64,000 nucleotides of DNA from positions 13,812,001 through 13,876,000 of the forward strand of contig NC_134152.1 of NCBI RefSeq assembly GCF_033958435.1, read 5' to 3'. Position numbers and translations under genes: made by a program. The notes under the pieces were generated by a model. The model was not told the DNA's origin. It saw nothing but the letters and a program-made list of their open reading frames with translations, and ran no database searches. Positions 44,095 through 55,370 of this stretch are shown in pieces; the first letter of the stretch is position 1; the number at the start of each line of letters is the position of its first letter. This DNA is from Carettochelys insculpta (taxonomy: Eukaryota; Chordata; Testudines; Carettochelyidae).

Positions 44095-45120
44095 TACAAA
44101 CGTGGTTAATCCATGGCTTAGCTCCCTAGAGAGCACATGTACGGAGGAAGTGCAGCAAGTCCTAGAAAGTAGCAGGAGGACTTCCACCAGGAAGACCTAC
44201 AAGCAGAAATGGACTCGCTTTACGGCATGGTGTTCTACCAAACAGCTAGCCCCCTTTCGGTGCCTGTGGCTGTGATATTAGAGTATTTACTGGACCTCAA
44301 GAGAGGAGGACTCTCGCTATCCTCATTTCAGGTCCACCTGGCCGCCATTTTGGCGTTCAGACACGAAGAGGAAGGGCACACGGTGTTCGCCCATCCCGTG
44401 GTTACCAGGTTCTTCAAAGGGCTGGTAAGCCTATACCCCCCTCAGAAACCGCTTCCACCTCCGTGGAACTTGGACCTGGTGCTTAATGCGAAAAGGGGAC
44501 CACCGTTCGAGCCTTTGGCCACGGTTTCCCTCTGCCTCCTTATGATGAAGACGACCTTTCTTCTCGCAATCACGTCAGCTCGCAGGGTGAGCGAGCTTGA
44601 GGCAGTTATGGCAACGCCACCCTGCACTGTTTTTCCAAGGAGGCGGTAACCATACGGCTGCATCCAGCCCTTGTTCCTAAAGTTTCTTTCAGAGTTTCAT
44701 ACTAATGAACCTATTGTTTACCCTTGTTTATCCAAAGCCTCATAACTCTAACAAGGAGGTGCGCCTACACCTCCTGGACGTGAGGAGGCGCTAGCTTTCT
44801 ATATGGACAGGACCAAGTCCTTCCGGAGAACGGATAGGCTCCTAGTCTCTATCGCTCCCAAATCAAAAGGAGAATGTCTCTCTTCGCAGAGAATCTCTAA
44901 GCACATCGTATCTTGCATAAAAATGTGCTACAAACTCAAAAAGACTCCTTTACTGGCCACGCTCAGGGCTCATTCCACTAGGGCGGTGGCAGCATCAACA
45001 GCCTTTTTTCAAGGGTGTTGCGCTAAAAGACATTTGCAGAGTGGCGACCTGGTCATCCTGTGACACCTTCGCCAAACATTACGCCCTTCACAGGGTATTC
45101 CAAGAGGATACCCGTCTCTC
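44095..45120 (+). pseudogene. DIRS copy D tyrosine recombinase
   Basis: The core-binding half reads SLESTCTEEVQQVLESSRR, TSTRKTYKQKWTRFTAWC, LSLSSFQVHLAAILAFRHEE and VTRFFKGLVSLYPPQKPLP, in two overlapping frames (switch near 44250). The catalytic half has ITSARRVSELEAVM with the first Arg (about 44575), LRAHSTRAVAASTAFF with the H-x-x-R pair (about 44970), and CDTFAKHYAL with the catalytic Tyr (about 45065). These are the four residues of the family. Frameshifts near 44640, 44790 and 45017 separate them, so no complete enzyme is encoded. Confidence 0.85.
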
Positions 45121-45197
45121 GGCAGCGGTCCTCTCGGGGACAAGCTGCACATAATCCGATTACCCACCTCCTATTTTGGGTTACTGCTGGGTAGTCA

Positions 45198-45300
45198 CCT
45201 AATGTGGAGCACCCACGGGGACACTCGAAGAAGAAAGAAAGGTTACTCACTGTAGTAACGGTGGTTCTTCGAGATGTGTCCCCGTGGGTGCTCCACTACC
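45198..45300. repeat. internal complementary region of DIRS copy D
   Basis: The first part, GGAGCACCCACGGGGACACT followed by CGAAGAAGAAAG, is the complement of the left end (39931-39970). The second part, GGTTACTCACTGTAGTAACG with GTGGTTCTTCGAGATGTGTC, is the complement of the right end (about 45485-45558). The two are adjacent, so the region mirrors the two element ends joined as in a circle. Confidence 0.85.
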
Positions 45301-45560
45301 CGCCCATCCTCCCCGCTCCGGATCTCTGTTTAGTGTTTTGCAGGAGCATCCGAGGCGGTTGGTCAAGGAACTGGTGGGGACCGGATCGCGCACATGGCCG
45401 GGAGCGCGCGGGGGAGCGGCGCACACCGGCGCATGCGCGGTCCGGCAGAAACTGCTTGGAAGATCCGATCTGCGGCGCCGGGCGAGCCCGACACCTAATG
45501 TGGAGCACCCACGGGGACACATCTCGAAGAACCACCTTTACTACGGTGAGTAACCTTTCT

Positions 45561-45626
45561 TTTTACAGGCAAGATATTTTTTACAGTTTGCTGAGCACCC
45601 ACTTTCTTTGCTCGGAGTGTCAGAGT
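45561..45626. other. probable right remnant of the LTR-like insertion
   Basis: This short segment lies after the right end of copy D and before copy E resumes. It matches neither DIRS subfamily and is best explained as the rest of the insertion at 39352-39930. Confidence 0.35.
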
Positions 45627-47398
45627 GGGGAGGTAGCCCTGACGGTCACAGACCCTGAGCGCCAGCGGTACCATTCTAAGTCTACACGCTGCTTACATGA
45701 GGCTTCGGACTTGGCACCACACAAATCCAGGACCAAGGCACTGCCCCATTTTCGTGCAGCACTAGAGTCGGCACCAAAGCAGCACCGAAACATCACTTTG
45801 TCAAAGCTCCTGGCACCAGGGCAGGGCACAGCATGAAAGCGGCTCCAGGATGACTTACTGCTGAAACAATGCACAGCACTGGTGCCAGCACCTCCCAGCC
45901 CACCACAATGAGTTTCCCCAGTGCTGCCTGTGTCCCATATCTGCCTCAGTGCTTGGAGTTTTCGCAGGGCTCAGGAGCTAAACTGTTCAGCCCAGGAAGG
46001 AGCAGTTCCCCCCTCAGGAACGTCTTTTTATGATAGCACTCCAGCCCCATGCATTCCAACTGGAAGGAGGTGCTGCCCACCATGGCCTACCTGCCACTGC
46101 CCCTACTGTGGTTCGTGCACCACTATCCATGCCCTCGTGGGACAGCATCACAAATGGTCATCATGGCAGGCATGGTAGCCCCACTCCTCTTCCCTGCTGG
46201 TACCATCCACAGTGTCCAGGGGTCACCCCATGTCATCACAGCCTACTACATTGGCGACATATCCACTGTCTCAACATTTTGGGGATGAGGATTCTCTCAG
46301 CTTCACCAGGCAATGCAGAGTTTTCGGTGTTGCCTCCCCCTGCAGGTGACTCAAAGGCTCCAGGAGTTCTTATGGTGGGTGGCCCAGGAAGAGTACCTGT
46401 AGGAGATGCCAGTTAAACAATACAGGCTTCTCCGCACCCTTACAGCCTCCTTCCTCCTCCAGGGTCGTGATGCCCATGGACAAGGCCATTATGGATGCCA
46501 CCAATGTCATATGGTAGACATTGGCATCCATTGTTCCCAGTAACAGGAGGGCTGACAAGTACTACTTCATGGCCTCCAACCACACAGGGTTCTTGTTTAC
46601 CAACCTGCAGCCAAATTCGTTGGTGGTGGATGCTGTCCTCAGTAAAACAAAGTCCTTCCATTCCATACCTCAGGACAAGTAGAGTAAAAAGTGGTACATC
46701 ATGGGATGCAAATTGTATTCTTCCTGCACTTTGCTCCTGTGCGAGGCGAATTATGTGGCCATGTTGGCCAACTACAACCATCTAAATTACTCCAAACTGC
46801 AGGCGTTAGTCCTTGCCTTACCTGAGCAATGGCGCCCAGCCCTCATGAATGTCATCCATGAGAGGCACATAATCACCTGCATGGCTCTTCAGTCTATGAT
46901 GGATGGGGCAGGCACGGCGGCGATGGTCCTGACTTTCACAGTGGTCACGGAGTGCACATCCTGGCTTCAGCACTTGGGAGTCCCCAAGGACTTGCAGGAA
47001 AAAGTGAAGGACCTCCCCTTTGACAGGCAGCATTTTCACTGAAAAGACAGACAAGGTCCTTCACTTAAGGAAGAATTCTTGTACCATCCTGCGTACACTG
47101 AAGATGTGCATCCACCTTCAGCCATTCAAGCAGGCCCACTACTCTCCCTATCAGAAACCACAGGAGCAGTTCCAGCAACAACCACAATGCTTTGAACCTT
47201 GCCAGATGTACAGGTCCCAATGGCAAAGACCCCACCAGCAACAACACTAAAGCCCATGGCATCCTAACCTCAACAATCCAAACACCAGTTCTGAGGGTGT
47301 GGATGGAAGCCTGAGAGATCTTTCTACTCCAGCCATCACACAGTATGGGCACCATCCATTCCACCACTGCCTCCACCCTTTTTCCACTGCTGGGCTGC
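45627..47398 (+). mobile_element. DIRS copy E, part 2 (gag)
   Basis: The segment continues the gag region of copy E and runs parallel to copy B at about 19880-21650. It includes the frame YSSCTLLLCEANYVAMLANY (about 46715-46775), LGVPKDLQEKVKDLPFDRQ (about 46975-47030), the Gln-rich QEQFQQQPQCFEPCQMYRSQ and ITQYGHHPFHHCLH. It ends at CCACTGCTGGGCTGCC, where the retroviral segment begins. RT and later genes of this copy are missing. Confidence 0.75.
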
Positions 47399-47419
47399 CT
47401 TTGCATCCTGCTGTCTGGG

Positions 47420-48176
47420 CATCTTTCTTTAGGGGTTTAACTCTTACCCAACCACTGGTTGGCAATGAGGTTATCCCTTTTAGTTGGTATTTGAAGGTAA
47501 CTTCCTCCCCCCTAACACCGGTAACATTCCTGATCGTCTGATTTATAAATCCTGGGTGAGGACCAACTTTGGCAATTTCTGGGTCCTCTTTGCTTAGGGT
47601 CTGAAGGGCATTTCCCCTGGGTTGGACGCTTACTACAAAATGGGTTGTCCAGATACAATTTAGAGGGGCAATACATATCCCAGCACGATATTTTCCGCTC
47701 ATAAAGCTGGGTATGTCATCAATTATTAAGGATGTTTGGTTTGTCCAAATGGAGAATTTCACCTGTCTTTTTACCACAGTTACCAATTCCCCTTGATTTG
47801 GATTAGGTTTCCACATAACAATATTTTCATAGTTCTGGGTTTTTGCCTTAGATTCTGCTAACCAACCCCAAACAAAAGATAGGATTACCTTATGCTTCGA
47901 GTCAGATAGCATCTGCTGTACCTGGTGTGCAGTGCTGTTTCCAGACATTCGCAATACAATCTTTTTGCCCACATTGACAAAAACAATCTTCTTAGTCTTT
48001 TTAGACAGGAGATAATATCTCGGGTTCAAGGGTTGAGGACCGGAAAGTCTATTCAAGTTCTGAATGATAAAGTCCTTCAAGTTGAGTTCGATCTGGGGGC
48101 TCACGGTTGTATACAGGTCCAGTCTCCGGATCAATATGATGGAGTAATAGATCATCAGTCGCACAACCCAGTCCAT
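47420..48176 (-). pseudogene. env: env-like frame, truncated
   Basis: The ATG at 48176 lies 2 bases after the integrase stop, the normal place for env. The N-terminus is hydrophobic (RLMIYYSIILIR), signal-like. About 250 codons are open and contain four N-glycosylation sites (NST, NQT, NQT and NVT). This fits the outer surface subunit of an envelope. I recognise no receptor-binding motif, no furin site and no transmembrane subunit. The frame is cut off at 47399 by DIRS sequence. It could also be an accessory gene, but position and sequons favour env. It is not functional as it stands. Confidence 0.55.
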
Positions 48177-48178
48177 GG

Positions 48179-49215
48179 TCACTCTTCGGGTAACTTTTGA
48201 GTAGATTCTGGATCAACAGGAGTTCCTGCCACAGTGGGCTCACCAAGAGGTTGCTCCATCTGTTCTGGAGACCTGGATGATTGATACAACGTGAGCTGGT
48301 TAGTGTGATAGATCTTATCTTTGGCACGCTTGCCCTCAGTTATTCTGATTTTATACACTGCTGGGCTGAGTTTGTTGATGATTTGGAAAGGCCCGATCCA
48401 TTGATTACACAGGCTGTGTTCTGGGACTTTATAAGATGATAACATGACTAGGTCTCTGACCTCCCAAGTGTTCTCTCTCTGGTTTTTGTCAAAATAGGCT
48501 TTAGCCTTCTGTTTTGATTTCCCCAATTTGGTGACTACCTGCAAGTGGACCTGATTTAAATGTTCTCTCAGATTTTGCAGGTATGCGTCCATTTTGATCC
48601 CTTCTAGTTGAGTGCCACTGGTATGCCAGATCAAATGCTTGGGTAAACACATCCTCTGTCCAGTCATTACCTCGAAGGGTGTTTTCCCAGTGGATGCAGC
48701 TGGAGTAGCTCGAAGTGCCAGGAGGATTAAAGGCATGAGTGTGTCCCAGTTACAGCCATTTGCATCAACCAGTTTCCTCCTCATTAGCTTAATGGTCCGA
48801 TTAGTTCGTTCCACCATCCCAGATGACTGTGGTCTGTATGGGATGTGTAGCTCTGGCGGTATTGATTTTCAGAGGAAAGGCTTCCACCCACTTTGAGAAC
48901 AGATCCACCACCACCAGTAAATATTGGTTACCTTGGGGGGTTCGTGGAAGAGGACCGATGAAATCAAGTTGCAGTGTTATCCAAGATCCTTCATAAGCCT
49001 GAGTCTGTAAAGGCACTTTTGCGTTTGGCTGCAGTAGGATTAACTTGAGCACAGGTTAAGCAATGATCACAGTATTGCTGCACGTCCAGTTCTATAAGTG
49101 GCCACCAGCCTACACTTTGTAAATGTTGTATAGTTTTCTCCGTCCCCTGATGGCCTCCGGTAGGAGTGTCATGAACCATATAGATCATTTCTTTCCTAAT
49201 TGGGGTAGGTACCAC
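48179..49215 (-). pseudogene. pol: retroviral integrase with a core deletion
   Basis: The zinc-binding part has HDTPTGGHQGTEKT and CDHCLTC (H-x-x-H-C-x2-C type). The core begins LQLDFIGPLP with the first catalytic Asp and LVVVDLFSKWVEAFPL. At about 48850 it jumps to the PQSSG-MVERTNR segment with the catalytic Glu. The stretch of about 50-60 residues in between, which should hold the second Asp, is missing. The C-terminal part (WIGPFQIINKLSPAVYKI) is the usual SH3-like end. It stops directly before the env-like frame. Confidence 0.8.
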
Positions 49216-49275
49216 CCATACGGAAAATGGGCCTCCTGTGTATAACAGAATGTCGTCAATAACCTGTAAATGTTG

Positions 49276-50150
49276 TCAGTACCTCCCATAGAGGGGGCTT
49301 AATCTGGGCCGTTCTCCATCAGTTCTGGAAATTTCTCGTTTTACCTCTGTAATTTCTTTATCTAAGGCTTGTAAAGCCTTAAGGTCCAGTACCTGAGGTT
49401 TTGCAACTGAGAGAGCCCGTAGCGTGACTTCCTTCTTCCCTGGGGTCTTTTCCTTCCAGGGCCTTCCTGAACGTGCTCCTTCTCGAGCTAATCTGTCTGC
49501 TTTTCCATTCTCAGTCACATAAGGGTCCGTTTTTGAATGTGCTTTGATCTTTTTTACTGACAACTTTATACGATGACTAGCTAGCTTACTGGCAGATTCA
49601 TATATACGTTGTAGCAAAGAAGCATATTTAAGTGGAGACCCATCAGAAGATGCAAACCCATTCCTTTCCCAATAGGGAAGGAATTCTGTGAGGGAGTTAC
49701 ATACCCATGCTGAGTCTGAAAATAGACAGATGTCCTCACACTGAGCTTTTAGAGAGGCTTGCAAACAGTGTTGTAACACACAAGCTACAGCTGCTAACTC
49801 AGCGTATTGAGCCAAATGAGGGATGCATGAATATGCTTCCTCCCATGGTTCTTCGCTCCCTGGAGGTGGTACAGCAAAAATTCTGAACCCTGTATACGGG
49901 GTGCCTTTATTATAAAAGCTCTACCCGTCCACAAAGAAATGGTACCCCTTGAAAGAGTCTTTATCTCTAGTTAATGGAGCAAACGGAGCAGGTCTCTGTT
50001 CCTCTGTTGTTAGACACTGTTCACTCTCGCTCGTACAGTCATGTGTTTCTCCCTCATATAATAAAGCACTGGGCAGCAAAGAAGGAGTTTTAACATGTTT
50101 CACAGAAATATCCCTCCTCTGGAGGAGCAATGCCCAATGTGCCAAACGTG
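49276..50150 (-). pseudogene. pol: retroviral RNase H
   Basis: The start reads GYHFFVDG with the first catalytic Asp (about 49925). A stop-bearing stretch follows. The second frame (49815-49276) has QYAELAAVACVLQHC with the catalytic Glu, LFSDSAWVCNSL with the next Asp, and NGKADRLAREGA with the last Asp. The order and spacing fit retroviral RNase H. The remaining part up to 49276 is a Lys-rich linker to integrase. Confidence 0.75.
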
Positions 50151-50169
50151 CGTTTGAGACCTGACCGTC

Positions 50170-51590
50170 TTTAACTCAGTCGGATAATAGGAACCTCAGA
50201 GAGGTGTGAGATGAGTGCAGGATGATTGGATTAAGGCCAATTAGATAAGCGAAATGGTGTATGGCCCAACCAGTGGCCAACAAATATTTCTCACAGGTGC
50301 TATATTTTAGCTCCACTGCAGACAATAAGCGTGAGGCGTAGGCTATAGGTCGAATTTTCCCATGCCTCTCTTGGGATGCAACAGCCACCAATGCATTCTC
50401 ACTCACCGCTACCTCCAGATGGAAAGGCAAGTCTGGGTTTGAAGAAATCAGGACTGGAGCACTACTGATAGCTTGTTTCTGTCTAAAAACTGCCTCAGAG
50501 TGTTGCTCAGTCCATTCCCATGGAATGTTCTTCTGGAGTAGTCGGTACAAAGGGTTTGGAGTAGAAGCAAAGTCCGGTATAAAGTCTCAGTGGAATCTGG
50601 CCAGACCTAGGAATGACTGTAAGGCTCTCAGGTTGGTGGGAAGTGGTAGCTGTCATATTGCTTCCACCTTCTGCAGAGCGGGAGAGCGACCATCCCCATC
50701 TAGCTGGAGACCTAAAAAGAAAACTGAACACTGCATGAGTTGTACTTTATCTGGGTTACACTTAAGTCCTGCTTCTTTCAGAATCTGCAGCAACTCGTCT
50801 AGGCCCTCTAGATGTTCTTCTGCAGTCCAAGTTGCTAGGCATAAGTCATCCATATGCTGAAACAAAATAGAAGGTTTAGAAATGGCTCCAGTACCCTTTG
50901 CTTCTGAGCATGAAAGAGTGCAGGACAGTTTTTATAACCCTGAGGAAGTCTGGTCCACGAGTACTGCACTCCCTGGAAACTGAAAGCAAACTTATATTGT
51001 GATTCCGGTGCTTTAGGTAACGTCCAAAAGCTATTACTAATGTCTAGCACCGTGAAGTATCTTGCTTTTGGATCAAAAGCCTTGACCAAGTCTGGCATCT
51101 TTGCCACAGTCAGCGCGCAGGAGGATGTAACCTGATCAAATGCCGGTAGTCCACAGTAAGATGCCACGAGCCGTCAGGCTTTCTTACAGGCCAAATGGGT
51201 GAGTTTGAAGTGGAGGTACACCTGCAAATTACCCCTTGTGCCAGCAAAGACTTTACAGTTTTTGCAATGTAGGGCACAGCTTGATCTGCGTACGGGTATT
51301 GTTTTAGTGCAGGTATCTCTCCCCCATCTATTACTATGGTAACAGCCATGAGACCACAATCATGCTTATGACTAGCAAACACAGCTGCACATTTATGAAT
51401 TAGAGCTTTCAGCTGTGGATTCTTCCTATGCTTTGCTATCAGAGTTGACAGACTAGATTTATCTTGGTCAGTGGTTTCTTGTGATGTGACCATACCAACC
51501 ATGCTATATTCTGGCCTGTCTATTGAGGAACACTGATTTTCTGGCCTCACAGTGAGGTATAACTCCTGTTTCTGCAAATCCATGGCACAG
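50170..51590 (-). pseudogene. pol: retroviral reverse transcriptase
   Basis: In order: KQYPYADQAVPYIAKTVKSL, SPIWPVRKPDGSWHLTVDYR, YFTVLDISNSFWTLP with the first catalytic Asp (about 51060), YSWTRLPQGYKNCPALFH, and QHMDDLCLA with the Asp pair (about 50840). Then CNPDKVQLMQCSVFFLG and the connection domain with ISSNPDLPFHLEVAVSEN. The catalytic Asp residues are all kept, but there are frame changes near 51130, 50860 and 50560. The segment after motif C aligns with the thumb and connection of retroviral RT. Confidence 0.85.
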
Positions 51591-51599
51591 TCTTGTTTG

Positions 51600-51901
51600 T
51601 TTAAGAAATCGGTTCCTAACAAATTGCTCTTTGAGTCTGGTAAGAGGAGCAATGCAAATTAATGGATTTTAGATACCTCCCCAATTTGTATGACTATTGG
51701 TTTAGACGTGACTGCGATGATATAGCGATTTTCTACAGTGCCCAATATTCGCTTTCTCCCTGAAGACAGGGGAGAGGATTTAGGATGTCTTGTATGTAGG
51801 ATCCTTATAGCTGCCCTGGTATCTATAATAAACTTAGGGTGAAGGCCGCCTACCACAGTGGATACTGTAGGTCTCCCATGCTCATCCTGTCCCAGTGACA
51901 T
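51600..51901 (-). pseudogene. pro: retroviral protease remnant
   Basis: The frame contains FIIDTRAAIRIL where the family has a D-T-G-A active site; the Gly is replaced by Arg. The later KSNLLGTDFL corresponds to the conserved LLG-x-DFL near the protease end, after a stop near 51657. The enzyme, an aspartic protease that works as a dimer, would be inactive. Confidence 0.7.
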
Positions 51902-51925
51902 GACACTGGTCAGGGCCTTCTGGCA

Positions 51926-52720
51926 TCAGGCCAGATATTGATTAGCATCCACGGGCACAATGTCTTCCTGATCCTCCTCGTCTTCAGATGTGGTCTCATA
52001 AGTAGGTGGATAGGCACAGGCCCAGTCTAAAGGTGGTGTTTGAGTCAAAGTGATGGTAGCTACAGGAGGCTGAGGAGGTTGATGGCAATTTTCCATAGCC
52101 AACTCATTGAGGCATCTCCGGACCTCTCGCATGTCCTCCTGAGGAGCTTCTAGTGTTTGCTGTATTGCTCTCAGGATGGTCATCGTGGAGAAAGCTTCAT
52201 TCCGAGGTGTTGGAGTAGGTTTTTGCTCCTGCATTTCACCTGTAATGACACCCTGATTATGGTCCCACTGACCCTGTTTAGGGTTGTACTGATCCCCGGC
52301 CTGGTTCCTGTAAGGTTTAGTGTCCTTACCCTGTCCTTGGAAATTTCCTTTTGGGCCCTCTGTTTTTACCATGGGGTCCTGCAATGCTGTTACAGGTGCC
52401 TTCTGACCTCCCTTTGGCTGCACCTGTAGATAAGCCTTGGCCAACAGGTCTAAAGTGTCACTGACGGTGGTCTCCATGTTAATATGCATATTACTCTTTC
52501 CTGTATGTGGGGAAGAGAATTATTAACCATCGGACTTACATACTGAAGCCCCTCAGGGTTACTTCCCATGTGGTTCTTCCAAGTAGCGCTCAACCGCAGA
52601 TGGAACTGATGAGGGGTTTCATGCAGTTTCTGAACCGTTTTTGACAGAAAGGCCACTCCGGCTCTTCCCGGATATTGATTTTTCTTCCAACCTGGCCATC
52701 ATCTCTTTAAAAGTTTTCTG
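51926..52720 (-). pseudogene. gag: retroviral gag remnant
   Basis: The right part (about 52656-52480) reads KTVQKLHETPHQFHLRLS, which resembles the C-terminal part of a retroviral capsid. It is followed by a stretch containing LLAKAYLQVQPKGGQK and a Gln/Gly/Asn-rich region. No zinc knuckle is seen where nucleocapsid should be, and the C-terminal part is acidic (TSEDEEDQEDIV). The matrix region and the start codon are missing, cut off at the CR1 junction. Confidence 0.6.
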
Positions 52721-52723
52721 ACC

Positions 52724-55370
52724 TGGAGAAAAGAAGAAGGAGTTGCACTGTATGTAAGAGAGCACTATGATTGCTTGGAACTCCAAAACATAGAGGGAGA
52801 AAAGCCTGTTGAGAATCTATGGGTCAGGCTTAGTGGTGTAGGCAGCACTGGAGATGTGGTGGTTGGTGTCTGCTACAGGCCGCCAAATCAGGATGATGAG
52901 GGTGGATGAGGCTTTTTTTAGACAACTGAGAGAAGTTTCCAGATCTCTGACTCTCATTGTTGTGGGGGACTTCAGTTACCCTGACATCTGTTGGGCGACC
53001 TATATGGTGGTACACAAGCAGTCCAGGAAATTTCTGGAAAATGTTGGGGATCACTTCTTGGTACAATTACTGAAGGACCCAACCAGAGGTTGTGCGCGGC
53101 TTGACCTGCTGCTTACAAACAGGGGGGAGCTAATAGGGAAGGTAGAGGTGGGGGACAACCTGGGAAGCAGTGATCATGAGATGGTAGACTTCAGGATCCT
53201 GACCAAAGGAAGGAAAGAGGGCAGCATATTACACACCTTGGACTTCAGAAAAGCAGACTTGGACTCCTTCAGGAACCTGATGGGCAGAATCCCCTGGGAT
53301 GCTACCATGAAGGGAAAAGGAGTCCACAAAAACTAGCAGTATTTTAAGGAAGCCCTATTGAAGGCACAGAAGGAAACCATCCCGATGCACAGCAAGAGAA
53401 TTAAATATGGTAGGAGACCAGACTGGCTTAATGGGGAAATCCTTTAGAAAACTTAGGCACAAAAAGGGAGCTTAAAAAAAGTGGAAACTTGGACAGATGT
53501 CTAGGGAGGCATATAAAGGTATAACCTGAGAATGTAGGGCAGTTATCAGGAAGGCAAAAGTGTAACTGGAATTGCGACTCGCAAGGAATGTGAAGGATAA
53601 CAGGAAAAGTTTCTACAGACATGCTAACAAGAAGAAGGTGATCAGAGAGGGCATGGGGCCCCTACTGGATGAGGTAGGTAACCCAGTGGCAGATGATGTA
53701 GGGAAAGCTGAAGTACTTAACGCTTTCTTTGCCTCTGTCTTCACGGACAAAGACAGCTCCCGGACTAATGCGGTAAGTGATGCATTGTGGAATGAAGGTG
53801 GAAAGCCTTTGGTAGGGAAAGAACAGGTTAGGAGCTGTCTAAAAAAACTAAATTTGCATGAATCCATGGGCCCAGACCTAATTCATCCTAGGGTTCTGAG
53901 GGAATTGGCGTATGTTGTTGACGAGCCCTTGGCCGTTATTTTTGAAAAATCATTGAGATCGGGAGAGATCCTAGACAATTGGAAAAAGGCAAATATAGGG
54001 CCCATCTTTAAAAAAAGGAAGGATGATCCAGGGAACTATAGGCCAGTCAGTCTTAGATCAGTACCTGGAAAAATCATGGAGGAGCTCCTCAAGGAAGTCA
54101 TTTTGAGTCACTTGGAGGAGGGGAGAGTGATCAGGAATAATCAGCATGGATTCATGAAGGGCAAGTCATACCTGACCAATCTGATTAGTTTCTCCGATGA
54201 GATAACTGGCTCTGTGGATAGGGGGAAATCAATGGATGTGATTTATCTTGACTTTAGCAAAGCTTTTGATACGGTCTCCCACAATATTCTTGTCAGCAAG
54301 TTAAAGGAATGTGGATTGGATAAATGGACGATTAGATGGATAAAAAGCTGGCTAGATGGTCAGGCCCAGTGGGTAGTGATCAACGGCTTGATGTTGGGAT
54401 AGCGGTCGGTTTCTAGTGGAGTGCCCTGAGGTTCAGTTCTGGGTCCTGTTCTGTTCAACATATTTATCAATGTCCTGGATGAGGGATTGGATTGCACCCT
54501 CAGCAAGTTTGCAGATGACACTAAGCTAGGGGGAGAGGTAGATAGACTGGAGGGTAGGGACAGGGTCCAGACTGATTGAGACAAATTGGAAGACTGGGCT
54601 GCAAGAAATCTGATGAGGTTGAATAAGGACAATTGCAGAGTCCTGCGTTTGGGCTGGAAGAATCCCAAGCATTGTTACAGGCTGGGGTCTTACTGGCTCG
54701 GTAGTAGTTCTGCAGAAAAGGACCTGGGAGTTGTAGTGAACAAGAAGCTGGGCCTGACTCAACAGTGCGCCGTTGTAGCCAAGGAGGCTAATGGCATATT
54801 AGGTTCATCAAGAGGAGCGTTGCCAGTAGATCCAAAGACGTGATTGTTCCTCTTTATTTGGCTTTGGTGAGGCCGCATCTGGAGTACTGTGTCCAGTTCT
54901 AGGTCCCCAATTATAGGAAGGACGTGGATACACTGGAGAGGGTCCAGCAGAGGGCGACCAAAATAATTAGGGGGCTGGAGCATATGACTTATGAAGAATG
55001 GTTGAGGGAATTGGGACTGTTTAGTCTGCAGAAGAGAAGACTGAGGGGAAACGTGATAACAGCCTTCAACTTACTGAAGGGAGGCTGGGGAGAGGCTGTT
55101 CACAGTGGTCATGGATGGCAGAACACAGAACAATGGTCTCAAGTTGCGGTTGGGAAGGTCCAGGCTGAACATTAAGAAAACTTTTTCGCTAGGAGGGTGG
55201 TGAAGCAGTGGAGTCTTCATCCCTGGAGGGGTTTAAGTCTGGCCTGAACAAAGCCCTGGCTAGGCTGATCTGATGGGTTTGGCCTTGCTTAGAGCAGGGG
55301 GCTTGACTCGATGGCTTTTTTTCAGGTCTCTGCCAGCTCTGTTGTTCTGTGATTCTATGATTCATTTCAC
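52724..55370 (+). mobile_element. CR1 LINE with endonuclease and RT, long but broken
   Basis: The + strand copy starts inside the endonuclease domain (GVALYVREHYDCLELQN) right next to the retroviral gag. It ends with TTGTTCTGTGATTCTATGATTC, the CR1 3' repeat. The fragmentary ORF2 is listed separately. Being the longest CR1 here, it is useful for subfamily dating. Confidence 0.9.
52735..55175 (+). pseudogene. CR1 ORF2: endonuclease and reverse transcriptase
   Basis: The endonuclease part has VVVGVCYRPPNQD, LIVVGDFSYPDICW, LDLLLTNR and GSSDHEMVDF, the SDH motif of AP-type endonucleases. The RT part has GPDLIHPRVLREL, IFKKRKDDPGNYRPVSLRSV, VIYLDFSKAFDTVSH (motif A), a motif B broken by an in-frame stop ([17 protein letters not shown], at about 54427), and FADDTKLG (motif C). 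The end is [20 protein letters not shown]. Several frameshifts and stops make it dead. Compared with the 631-codon copy at 17636, this one is longer but more decayed. Confidence 0.85.

Larger units (their letters stand above)
39931..45560 (+). mobile_element. DIRS copy D, best preserved copy
   Basis: The left terminal repeat starts CTTCTTCTTCGAGTGTCCCC. The right terminal repeat ends GGACACATCTCGAAGAACC, ACTACGGTGAGTAACC. An internal complementary region at about 45198-45300 joins the complements of both ends. The order inside is gag-like ORF1, RT, RNase H and tyrosine recombinase, as in DIRS1-like elements. Reading frames are long but interrupted, and two internal deletions remove RT sequence (near 42360 and 42738). 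It is the youngest DIRS copy here by the state of its genes. Confidence 0.9.
47399..52723 (-). mobile_element. endogenous retrovirus without LTRs, minus strand
   Basis: Read from right to left, the segment has partial gag, protease, reverse transcriptase, RNase H, integrase and an env-like frame, the standard retroviral order. The RT region (TRLPQGYKNCPALFH, QHMDDL) is closest in feel to gamma-like (class I) retroviruses, but this is not tested. Gag lacks its N-terminal part and env its C-terminal part. No LTR, primer-binding site or polypurine tract is visible at either end: DIRS copy E abuts on one side and a CR1 on the other. Stops, frameshifts and an integrase deletion make it defective. 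Confidence 0.8.
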
